Part shown: one piece after another, positions 48,567 to 57,998 of the stretch
Position numbering within the stretch: the stretch's first letter is position 1
Layout: each line of letters starts with the position of its first letter
Source of the DNA: Gliomastix tumulicola
Lineage: Eukaryota > Ascomycota > Sordariomycetes > Hypocreales > Bionectriaceae
NCBI GenBank assembly: GCA_001599755.1
Contig: BCHX01000002.1
Location: forward strand, 2,356,001 to 2,420,000
DNA: 64,000 nucleotides
Reading direction: 5' to 3'
The notes under the pieces: generated by a model
Told to the model about the DNA's origin: nothing
Database searches by the model: none
What the model saw: the letters and a program-made list of their open reading frames with translations, nothing else
Translations under genes and position numbers: made by a program

Positions 48567-49308
48567 GCCGGGTTGTGAAGGTACTGTTGGCTCTGACAGT
48601 ATCTCCGAGTCACTAATTCAGGGTCACGACAGGGGGAGCAAATGCTTGTGAGCGCACTATTATACGGCATGTGGCTCACGAGCAGATTGAAATGCCGTCA
48701 CATTTTTCATCCGCGGTTCTGCGAGAGAGGATTTAATAGAAATATCACTCCCAGAAATATCACTCTTAACTTGACCTTAGTATGGCATCCATGGGCCTTC
48801 ACTTCGATAAATCGCGGCTCTGAAAGTCTGTGTTGTCAACTATGAGGACACTTCAGCTGAGACTCATAGATGGCCATGGGTGCAGGGTTTCGTACCGGGT
48901 TGGTAGGCGATGGGCAGTTAGGTATTATCCCGGGATCAGTGGAGGACCGCCACGGCCTGGATTATAGCGGATGGCCACTAAAACGGTAGGGAACACGCGA
49001 CCTGCACATCCGTCTCGTCATTAAGTACCAGGAAAAGTAAATACTCCGGTTTCGAGAGGCGTGCGAGTTCAACAGCGAAGCCCGCTCTTTAAAAAGCTCG
49101 CCAGGAATCCATCCCTGAGAACAATCGTGTGGCTGCAGCACCCCGTGGCTGCCGTCGCAGTCAATGAGCCTCGTGGTTCGCTTAGCTGCCTTATAGAGGG
49201 GAACAACCCGGTGGGCTGACAGAAAGCCTTCCAACTTCGACATGAAAGAGACATTCTCCTACACAGCTTGTACGAAGATTTCCATCCAGCGCTTTTCAAT
49301 AGCCTTCC
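48567..49308. promoter_or_regulatory. Intergenic region upstream of the HET gene
   Basis: A 742-bp spacer. The distal half is unremarkable. The proximal half is copy B of the direct repeat and runs up to the HET start codon. Confidence 0.5.
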
Positions 49309-49310
49309 AT
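48955..49310 (+). repeat. Diverged direct repeat, copy B
   Basis: Collinear with copy A (46795-47152) and in the same orientation. The end of the copy overlaps the HET gene start: the block agccttccATG corresponds to agctttccATA in copy A, so the start codon lies within repeat-derived DNA. Confidence 0.7.
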
Positions 49311-51443
49311 GTCTGATATCTCAGAGACAAACGCTAGCTTCTGCTGGAAGTGCCAGTCTCTCCTCAGCCCATCTCCCCCAGAGAACACCACTGTAGAGGT
49401 GACCGAGAAGACCCACGAAGACGGTGCCCTCAGCCGAACAATCAAGACACACGAGCCTCTGAAAACCACAGTCGACCAAGGATGTCTTCTCTGTCTACAT
49501 CTCCTCTACTCACTCGGCAGGCCGGCGAGAGAGGCCCTGGATGATCTGACCCGGTCGTCCGAGGCACCGTCCCCTGAGGTCGTGTACGAGTATGACCTCT
49601 ACATGTCGCCAGAGTCGGCCCCAGGCATCGGTCTCCATGTGCATGCGACACCAGAAACTGAGTCGACAGATGAGATCAAGACGCTGATCCAACTGTTTTC
49701 CGAAGCTGGTGAGACTCCCCTAGAATGCAAGGGAATATGTGTAATGCTGAGATGGATGTGCCAGATGTGACACCGTTTGCCAATGACGGTGAGATTCTGG
49801 GAAGCACAGATTCGGATGCAAGTCGGGCCATTCTCTCGACCTGGATGGACCGCTGTCTGGAGAACCACACAGAGGCTTGTAATCCAGTGCGCGATGCCAC
49901 GCGCGGGGGAACCCTCCCGACTCGCGTCGTTGATATTCGATCAAGCGTCCTAAAGCTCTTGGTGGTTCGGGACGACACGCCCGTCTTGCCATACGCGACT
50001 CTCAGCCATTGCTGGGGTCCTCAGATCCCCTTTCGGCTCCTCCGAGGCAACATCGCCGAGCTGCAAGAGGAGATACCCAGAAAGCGCCTCTCCAGGACGT
50101 GGCAGGATGCCATCCAAGTGGCGCAGCGGTTGGGTCTGGGCTACATCTGGATCGACAGCCTCTGCATCATCCAAGACTCGTCGGAAGACTGGGAGAAAGA
50201 GTCGGCAACCATGGCAAAGGTCTACTCCAAGTCGCATCTCAACATCGCGGCAGCGCGCGCCACCGACGGCACTCAGGGCTGCTTCACCCCTCGAGACCCG
50301 CGGCTCGTCAGGCCGCTCAAGGTCTCCCTTGGCTGGGGTCCGGATCCCGGCAGCTACCACGCCATCCAGTGGCTCTACTGGCGGTCCAACGTGACGCACA
50401 CGCCCCTGAACGCGCGCGCCTGGGTGTTCCAGGAACGGTTCCTGGCCCCGCGGAACGTGTACTTTGGGGAGACACAGCTGTACTGGGAGTGCTTTGGGTG
50501 TCTGGCGAGCGAGACGTTCCCCGGAGGGCTGCCGCCTGGTGTCAACACCTCCCCGAAATCACTCGATCCTCACGTCGGAGGTGCGTTGGTGCGACAGGCC
50601 CACGGCTTGACACCGAACCCAGATCTCGACGCCTTCGGTCTGTGGAATCAGATTGTGTACGGCTACTCCAATGGGTCGTTGACGTACTCGGAGGACAAGC
50701 TTGTCGCCATCTCCGGGCTCGCGTCGAGGGTGCAGGAGCACATCCGATCGGACTACCTCGCTGGCCTGTGGCGGAAGCGCCTCCCATATCAGCTCCTATG
50801 GACCGTAGGAGGGATTCAATGGTTTATCGCTGCGAGACGTCCCACGGTCTACTTGGCTCCGACCTGGTCCTGGGCCTCGCGTCACGGCACCATCGAGAAG
50901 GCCTGCGAGATACGACATCCCGACGACCACGAACTCGTGCTGGATATCCTGGATGCCAAAGTCGACCTTGTCAACCCGTCGAATCCGTTTGGACGCGTCG
51001 CGGGCGGATACATCAAGGCAAAAGGGTATATAGCCAAGGTCGGCGTCCACCTGGAAGATTCATCGACGCCCGGTGTGCCCAGACTTCTCGTCCACGATAG
51101 AATCGTCGGGCATGCGCGCATCGACGACTTCATCTGCGGCGTGGGTCCCATGGTCTACGAGGGGCTTTACTATCTCCCTGTCCGGTGCAGTCCCAATAGC
51201 CACGAGCAGGTGACTATGGGTGGCACGACGATTGTCGTCCCTCGGATGGAAGGTCTTTTGCTGCAGACCGCGACTTCTGATGACAGGGACCGTTTCGTGA
51301 GAGTTGGATCATTTGAAAGCATCTCCGATCCCGCGGCGTTCCAGGACGCATGTCGTCTATACTCGTCGGAACTGCTTTCGACGACAGAGGGGGTTGGAGG
51401 CTCTGAGGGATGGGGTTCAAAGGTAGAGCTCACGATTATATGA
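49309..51443 (+). CDS. HET-domain (heterokaryon incompatibility) protein
   Basis: Two exons, 49309-49708 and 49765-51443, giving 692 residues. The N-terminus has CxxC-type pairs (FCWKCQSLL, GCLLCLHLL), common in this family and possibly metal-binding. The HET domain spans about 208-360: LPYATLSHCWG, then TWQDAIQVAQRLGLGYIWIDSLCIIQDS, then an EDWEKESATMAKVYS-type segment and LNARAWVFQERFL. HET proteins trigger programmed cell death on non-self recognition between fungal individuals. The C-terminal part (WSWAS, then beta-rich sequence) is as usual for the family. No STAND or other N-terminal receptor module is present. It lies 3' of an epoxide hydrolase and uses repeat-derived upstream DNA. Confidence 0.93.
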
Positions 51444-51672
51444 TAGAGTTGCTGGGGTTGCTGTCGTCGGAGCGCCTGGGTGGACGGCTAGGAATGGTCC
51501 TGATTCTGGAGCACTGTCGGGATGTATGGAGGAGATTGTGTGTTCTAGATCTATGACTTATTTATTGGCATCATTATCTCGGAGTCCCCGAGCTAACGGA
51601 AACATCTTGTCAACGTTTGGCCATGGTGTCTCGCCTCTTTCCGCTCCTCTCGTAAAGTTCCGGACCCCCCGA

Positions 51673-52026
51673 TCAGGCAGGCAGCCCGTCGAGTGCGTTG
51701 AAATAGCCACAGCGACGAAAGCGGAAGAGAGATTGGAGGTCGAGAAAACAAAGGACCAAGGACATGAGCTCCGGGGGCAGGCTATCAAAAATACCGAGCT
51801 GAGCGGTTGGCTGCGTTTCGAAGGGAGCCTGGAGAGACGCGTAGACAGGCTGCATCTCGTGCGGCCGCGAGCGCACCACGACGAGCTCAAAGTCTCGCCG
51901 GTGGTACGAGCATACTCGAAGAATCGCGTCCGCATCACGCTCCTCGACGCCATCGAGGACGTCTGTGATGGTCTCACCTTCCATTCGGAGATGTTTGAGT
52001 GGTGGTGCTGCCCAAGCCTTTGTCAC
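51673..52026 (-). pseudogene. Truncated F-box gene relic
   Basis: An open frame of 117 codons. It carries the start region of a fungal F-box family (PVYASLQAPFETQPTAQLG) followed by an F-box (LPPELMSLVLCFLDLQSLFRFRR), and then ends at TGA just after the F-box, at GLPA. Relatives normally continue for 200 or more residues, and the downstream sequence (51444-51672) shows no continuation in any frame. The codon block before the stop (GYFNALDGLPA) still aligns with the usual post-F-box helix. It is therefore probably a relic, or a gene truncated by a stop. A short functional Skp1-binding peptide is possible but less likely. It sits between the HET gene and a membrane-protein gene. Confidence 0.6.
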
Positions 52027-52195
52027 CGAGCATTGGCAAGGGTGGCGGCGTCTTGCCCTGTCACGAAGTCACGTGTACCACACAATCATTATTGCCAACT
52101 GATTTCATTGAGATAAGGGAGCTCTCCTCCGACACTGTGCAAATTCAGAAATTATCAGTATTAAAACTTCCGAGCGCGCAACTAGAACCAGTCTT

Positions 52196-53973
52196 CTATG
52201 GAGTGGAGCGATTGCCTCCCGTAGACAACGGCGAGCTGCCCGGGACGCGTCGCATCTGATGCCTGTTCAGCTCGTTAATTGATGGTAGAGGGGCGAACCT
52301 CTGCGCACCGGCCGAATAGAGAGAGCTGTCCTCGCTCGCCGGCGGATGAGGCCAATAAAATGGACTCCGTGACCCGTCGCTGACTGTTCTAAGCCCAGGG
52401 GGCGGGCTGAGAGGCCCTCCAGCATCATCAGCAGCAGCAGCAGCAGCTCCTCTCCCCAGTGTATTCGGAGCCGAGAAGACTCGCATCTGCTGCTGCGCGT
52501 GACTCCCAACGAGAACAGCGCGGTGTGTCACGGTCCTGCTGCTGGTACTGCTGCCAGCACCGGCACCACCAAGGTTTTGCAGCTCGTAGCCAGGGAAGGG
52601 ATGCCAGTCATTAGCCGTTGGGAAAGCTGATGAATCACCGTCACCGGCGGCGGCGGCCCTCGGCGGCCCTCTCGAGCCCTTCTTCTGTCCAAGGAAGCGT
52701 AGGTAATCCCGCGCAACCTTGTTTCCCTCGTCGTCTTCCAAGGCCGTGCCAGAAAAGATGTCCTGGCCATCGGTTCTGTGCTCGAAGTCGCCCTCGATGC
52801 GCTGCAGGATCTCCACGAGCGCCCGAGGGGGCCTGCAGCCGTTCCCGGTCTCCTCCTCGAGGAGGGCGAGGATCCTGCGGCGGATGTTGGACTCGATGAT
52901 GCGCTCCGGTCCGCCTCCCTCGTCGTGCGGCTTGAGCTCCCTCGCGAGACCAGCCATCAGGACCATGGCGGTGCTGGTGATGGCTCCGTACGCGATGTCC
53001 TGGCCGACCTGGATGCGCTGCCGGTTCTCCGTCGGGCTGAACGCCCATGAGGTGATGCCAAAATCCACGGCGCAGCGGGAGAATAGGAGGAAGGCGATGC
53101 AAAATAAGACAAAATTCTGAAGGGGGGGGGGGGGAATGGGATGTTAGCATATGTGGCATGGACGTACGTGGGGAAGTGAGTCTTCGCGGGATGAAGTACC
53201 TTGCTGCGTATCCGTATCCGGCCGTCCACCTTCCAGGAACTGTAGAAGTAGACATGACCTGCAGCGAGAGAGATATATAGGGAGTATATCATGAACAGCG
53301 CTGCAGAGGACACCTCAAACTGGTTTCGCCGCGTGGCAATGTCCATGATGGTATTGAGGCTGGTGAAGTCGAGCCAGCAGGCCGCGACCGCCAGGAAGAG
53401 CAGCAGATAGTAGAAGGACACGACGCCGACGCCCAGAAACAGGACCTTGTTGGTGGATGCCCATGCCCGGTGCTGCCTGTGGCTTTTCCGCCTCCAGATG
53501 ACGTTGAATGTGCCGGAGAGGATGAGGAGCGAGGATATAACGCGGAAGGGCTCGGTCAGAGGCTGCAGGAGGATGTAGTGCGTGTCGACCGTGTAGCCCC
53601 GGTAGCGAAGCCATCTGTCAATTACCAAGAGGATATACCACCTGCGTATCAAGTTAGCAGGAGAAGTGTCTCAGGGGAGTAGGAGGGGGGGCTTGGCCAC
53701 GTACAAAGTGATAGCTACGGCACCCCAGAAGATGTTTCGAAACTGGTACCAGGGCTTCGATGCTCGCCCGCCTCCGTAGACGACGTGACGGAAGCAGTAG
53801 ACAATGAATAGCATGAATACGAGCCATATTGTGACAAAGACAGAGCCAATGAGGTTGCCAAATGGCAAGGGCCCTGTCGAGAGGCTGATGAACTTTACAG
53901 TCCGCATTCTGGCTAGTAGACCTGATGATGCTGAAAGAGCAAGGCCTAATAACACTCTGAAGGTTGGAAGCAT
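52196..53973 (-). CDS. Multi-pass membrane protein, function unknown
   Basis: Three exons, 53973-53705, 53641-53200, 53116-52196, giving 543 residues. Hydrophobic spans are visible near FRVLLGLALSASSGLL, LIGSVFVTIWLVFMLFIVYCF, IFWGAVAITLWYILLVI, VLFLGVGVVSFYYLLLFLAVA, SAALFMIYSLYISLAAG, NFVLFCIAFLLF and YGAITSTAMVLMAGLA. This gives roughly seven or eight transmembrane helices in the first 330 residues. The cytosolic-looking tail (about 210 residues) is charged then Gly/Ala/Pro-rich, with an alanine run. The topology recalls fungal seven-helix receptor-like proteins, but no Pth11 CFEM or rhodopsin motif is recognisable. The second intron has a poly-C tract of 13 before its acceptor. Neighbours are the F-box relic and a coiled-coil gene, both on the same strand. 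Confidence 0.78.
53122..53134. repeat. Poly-G(13) tract in an intron
   Basis: Thirteen consecutive G on the + strand. Read on the minus strand it is a C13 polypyrimidine tract five bases before the ttcag acceptor of intron 2 of the multi-pass membrane gene. Confidence 0.9.
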
Positions 53974-54533
53974 TCACCACTGACCAAGGCCGACAGAAAA
54001 CGTACAAGGCCTCTATAGTAACAGAGGCTCACTCTAGAATATTCCGGCTACTCTTTGCGGCGAGGCCGCCTAAGAGGGCCATCTCGTACGTCATTCGGCC
54101 TTGTCAGAGGCCCGGCCAATGCGCCACGGCGCTAATAGAGCAGTCGGTGAAGAGCTGACAAAGAGAGTGTCTGCACTTGCGAAAGCCTTGGCTCAGCTCT
54201 CGGGGCGGCAAGACGAAAACGGAAATGGTCTATGGTTCGCAAATGTGAGCGTAGTCCGCAAGACGAGGAAGGGTGTGCCCTGGAGAAAGCCCCGGCCTCG
54301 ATCTTGAGTCTAGCCCGAGGGCCGTGCCGCCTGCCGAACCGCTGAATGAAAGCCACCTGGATGGTCACTGGTTTCCAGCTAGAATGGGACTGACGTGTTC
54401 AATTTTTCTACTTTCAAAGTTCTCATTGCTTCGGTCTGGAGTGTACACCATCTTCCCACGCCCCTCCACAGAAGGTCCGGCCACGACACTCGTCTATCAC
54501 GAGGGCTACGCATCGAGATACACTTCTTCTATT
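53974..54533. other. Intergenic region
   Basis: A 560-bp region between the membrane-protein start and the coiled-coil stop, both on the minus strand. It holds the membrane-gene promoter. No TATA box or repeat was recognised. Confidence 0.4.
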
Positions 54534-57359
54534 CTAGTATGACACAATCTCACCCTTGACAATGATATTCTCCGACTTGGTATCGGATCGCCCGTCGCCA
54601 ATCTTACGCAGGCATGGCTGGGTCGCCAAGTCCACGGTGACCGCCTCGCCCACCTCCCGACCGCCCTCATCCCTGTACCAAGCATTAGAGCCACCCCCCG
54701 AGGCCTTCCCGCCCACTATGGCCAGCTCGAGCGTCAAGCGAGCCCGCTGGGCGCCCATCTCCAGCGCGAGTATGCCCACGTTGCGTGCTAGAGAACTGAG
54801 CCACGTCGGCCCCCGCGGGTCCAGTCTGCCTCCCGAGATGCCCTGCATCGTGCCCACCAGCTTGCTTGTGACTATCTCTACGTTTCTATGGAAGAGTGCA
54901 GGGAGCTTCTTCTGTTCTAAAGAGGATGGCGATGAGCGTATTTCCTTGAGAAGGGTGGCGAAGAAGGATGCTCTCCAGGAGTTGCTCTCCTTGTCACTCA
55001 GACCTGGCTGCTCCCCAGTTGGTCCTACAAACGCGCGCCGTGACGTCAGCAAATACCCGAATGATGAAGGCCGTGAAAGAATCATCTTACCGTCTGTTGT
55101 AGTCTGTACGAAGACCTCTCGCAGGCCCTTGAGCAGCTCGTACCCCTCGCCCTCGGGCCCAAACACGCCGAATCCGGGCTGGTCCTGGAAGAAGCCCTCC
55201 ACGAGGATCCTCCAGCAGACACTCCGAAAGAACCTGGGCCAGGCCTGCGCACCCCCTCCACGAGGGCGACCATCGCCATTCGAACGGACAGACATCCTCC
55301 TCGCCAGAAAGCCTGTCGAGTCTATCTCAGCAGCGCCGCCGTTCCCCGGATTGCTCGGCTGGGGCACCAGGACGAGAAGATTCCCGATTGTCTGGGCAAT
55401 CTCCTGGAACGAGAGCTGGAAGGTGTCGTCGCCGATGGGCCTGTAGTTCTCGACGTCGTGCGACGCGATGACCTGTCTCTGCTTGCGGACGATTTGCTTG
55501 TGCTTCTTCTCCTCTTGCTCCTTCTGCTGCTGGAAGTCGCTTCTCTGCGAGGCAAGCTGCTCGCTGTGGGCCTGCCTGTCCGTTTCTCGGGATTTCTTCT
55601 CCAGGTCCAGTTCCTCATTCAGGAGAGCGAGGTCGTTCTTGTACGTGGTCTCTGCCTCTTGAAGTTGCTTGTCGAGCCATTGGACCGTCGCCCGCTCTTC
55701 GTGAAGCAATTTAGTCGTCTGATGTATCTGCCCCCTCAGTTCCCAATTTACAGACTCGGTCTGTCGGAGAGAGTCGCCTACTCGCGTGGCTTCTCCATTT
55801 TTTCTCTCGAGTTCCTGATGAACATGGATGAAGTTGTTCGTCTCTTTATCAAGCTGCGTTCTCAGCTCGTCAGCAGCTCTCGCGGTGGCATCGTACTGAC
55901 TCTTCCATTGGTCACTTGTAGCCTCCGCTTTCCTTGTTTTGTCCCCCTCGTCTCTGGTAGCCTGTGTAGCGGTCCTGACCTTCTCCTCCAGCACCCTTAT
56001 CTTCCCATTCAGAGAGGAGATGTCCGTCTTCCAGACGTCGAGCTCCCTTGGGAGCCAATCGAGGAACGTCTCTATCACGGGGCCGCGAGGCGGGAGTTTG
56101 GGAGGTATCCGGTTCTCTCGTGGGCCAAGAAACCCGTGGATGCGGGCCTCGATGTTCCGGAGGGTAACCTCGGCAGGCGTAGGTAGCGCTGGATGAGCTT
56201 CCGGTTCGGGCTTTTGCTGCATTGGCTTGAGGGAGCCGGGATTGGGGGACCTATTGCCTTTAAGTCTGTTGTAGCCTTCCGTCAACTTCTGGCCCGGTGC
56301 CTCGGTGATTGCAAAAACCTTTCTCAACACGTTCCGTTTGGGTGCTTGTTCCGACCCGAAGGCAGTGGAATGCGACTCGGACTGGGCTACGGCCCTTGGT
56401 GCGAGAGTATTCTGACTTTGGGCAGCGTCAAGACCGAGCCGCCTCGGCTGTGCAGCCCCAGCATATACATAGATGTCCCTGGCTTCAGTGTTTGCAACCG
56501 GCAATTTTTTGCGCTGGCTGGGGTCGCTCCGGTTCGTAGTCCCTGGCGGTTGGCTCTGTGAATCGGTTTCTGGTGACCAGGCTCCTGGTTGCCCGTTGTT
56601 CGGATGAGATCTCGGCTGCTCCCGGTGGTGGTTATGGGACTGTGGCGGGGGTGGCCTCTTCTCCGAGAAACCTCCGCTGCCAGGAACGAGGCTCGGCGGA
56701 ATACCTTGCCTCGGATCACCCGCGGGATGGTCCTGAGACGACAATACAACCGCGTTGATGCTGCGTTCCCCCCGAGCCTGGGGTGGGTAGGTGTTGAGCT
56801 CCTTTCCTTCCTGGACTTGAGGTAGGTGGCCATCCTCCGGCAGGGTTCCGGCCAGCTCGTAGGGGTGATACGAACGCATAGCCATCTGGGCAGAACGTTC
56901 TGGAGCAGGACTCGCCGATTTCTCAGAGACAAACCCCGTCAGACTCGAAGAAAAGGCCTCGTCGTGCATGCCGATGTCTTGTGTTTGATCGGCAGGCTGC
57001 GGCTGATTCTGTTGCCCGCCATGCATCTCTGAATGTTGATGCTGATGAGTCTGACGGCGCTCTTCCACTGTCTGCTGTGGAACACTCGCGTCCCTCTCTG
57101 TGTTGGGTTCGTGCTGGTCCCCTTGAGACGAGGCGGATTCAGACCGAGGAGGGTACTTAGATAGAACAGCCTCAGGAGCTTCCTTTGACAAGCGTCCGGT
57201 GTAGCCTTCCGAGCGCTGCCGACGTGCGGTCTGTTGCGAGGTTTTCATTGAAACTGGTTCTGAAAGGGGTTGGCTTGAATTGCTGTCTTCTTGTGATTTG
57301 TTCTTGAAGGACGGCCATCTCACTCCTCTCCATAACGCCAGGATACCGGCAGATTTCAT
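54534..57359 (-). CDS. Large coiled-coil protein, function unknown
   Basis: An open frame of 941 codons that most likely contains one intron, 55090-55025 (gtaaga donor, gctgac branch site, tttgtag acceptor; 66 nt, in frame and stop-free), giving 919 residues. The first 400 residues are disordered (Gln/Ser/Pro/His-rich). A long coiled coil (about 430-640) follows, with segments such as DKTRKAEATSDQWKSQYD and ERKNGEATRVGDSLR. A globular C-terminal region carries FLARRMSVRS, CWRILVEGFFQDQPGFGVFG and an acidic end. I do not recognise a named domain. The C-terminal part resembles domains seen in large fungal hypothetical proteins with the same disordered-coil-globular layout. It is divergent from the Hsp70-like gene. 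Confidence 0.75.
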   Translation of the reverse strand: MKSAGILALWRGVRWPSFKNKSQEDSNSSQPLSEPVSMKTSQQTARRQRSEGYTGRLSKEAPEAVLSKYPPRSESASSQGDQHEPNTERDASVPQQTVEERRQTHQHQHSEMHGGQQNQPQPADQTQDIGMHDEAFSSSLTGFVSEKSASPAPERSAQMAMRSYHPYELAGTLPEDGHLPQVQEGKELNTYPPQARGERSINAVVLSSQDHPAGDPRQGIPPSLVPGSGGFSEKRPPPPQSHNHHREQPRSHPNNGQPGAWSPETDSQSQPPGTTNRSDPSQRKKLPVANTEARDIYVYAGAAQPRRLGLDAAQSQNTLAPRAVAQSESHSTAFGSEQAPKRNVLRKVFAITEAPGQKLTEGYNRLKGNRSPNPGSLKPMQQKPEPEAHPALPTPAEVTLRNIEARIHGFLGPRENRIPPKLPPRGPVIETFLDWLPRELDVWKTDISSLNGKIRVLEEKVRTATQATRDEGDKTRKAEATSDQWKSQYDATARAADELRTQLDKETNNFIHVHQELERKNGEATRVGDSLRQTESVNWELRGQIHQTTKLLHEERATVQWLDKQLQEAETTYKNDLALLNEELDLEKKSRETDRQAHSEQLASQRSDFQQQKEQEEKKHKQIVRKQRQVIASHDVENYRPIGDDTFQLSFQEIAQTIGNLLVLVPQPSNPGNGGAAEIDSTGFLARRMSVRSNGDGRPRGGGAQAWPRFFRSVCWRILVEGFFQDQPGFGVFGPEGEGYELLKGLREVFVQTTTDGKMILSRPSSFGYLLTSRRAFVGPTGEQPGLSDKESNSWRASFFATLLKEIRSSPSSLEQKKLPALFHRNVEIVTSKLVGTMQGISGGRLDPRGPTWLSSLARNVGILALEMGAQRARLTLELAIVGGKASGGGSNAWYRDEGGREVGEAVTVDLATQPCLRKIGDGRSDTKSENIIVKGEIVSY

Positions 57360-57998
57360 GATAGCGAAGAAGAAAAAGACTGCACGGAGAACACCGTCAA
57401 ATTCGAAAGAAAAGTGCCAGAGTAATGCCCGTGACAGTGAAAAGTTTGGCCAATTGGTACGGTGAAATAAAGTAAATGGCCACTGGGAACTCAGAGGTCG
57501 ACAAAAATCACAAAACTAAAGAGAGAAATGCAAAGACCCAAAAACAAGACGGAGGAGTCGAGAGTGACACTTTGAGTCAAGGCAGATTGGGTCAGGGAGT
57601 TTTCGCCCAGGGGCGTGTCTGCAAGAGAGCCTCGAGTGATGATGGGGAGGGGTGCGAGGCGTCCGCGGCCCCTGCTCAGCTAGGCGCTGTGGCTGCATAT
57701 TCGCCGGACGCTGCATACACTAGCAATAGTGCAATACTCCTCGCCGAAAACGAGGCTCGGGAAACTGATGGTGGGCTGGACGCTGGACGATGGATGGCCT
57801 GTGGAAGATGGACGCGCTCCTTCCTCGAGTGTCAGTGGTAATAGTCGCCATCTTGCCTTTGCCACGCGCGGTCAAATAAATATGCGAGCTAGAGGGCCAA
57901 ACATTTTTGGCTGTCTAGGTGACTCAGGCCTTTCTTCAAACGCTTGCTCCCCCCCATCCCATTCCCAAAGCAGGCTCTAAACAGCAAGTCCTGACAAA
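57360..57998. promoter_or_regulatory. Divergent promoter region, coiled-coil / Hsp70-like genes
   Basis: A 639-bp head-to-head spacer. An AT-rich patch (aaataaatatgcg) near 57875 lies about 125 bp before the Hsp70-like ATG and may be its core promoter. No heat-shock-element array of alternating GAA/TTC is evident. Confidence 0.4.

Noticed and set aside
46795..49310. Interpretation of the two direct repeats as LTRs of a retrotransposon
   Set aside because: The interval between them encodes an epoxide hydrolase, not gag/pol. No TG...CA termini, primer-binding site or target-site duplication is visible.
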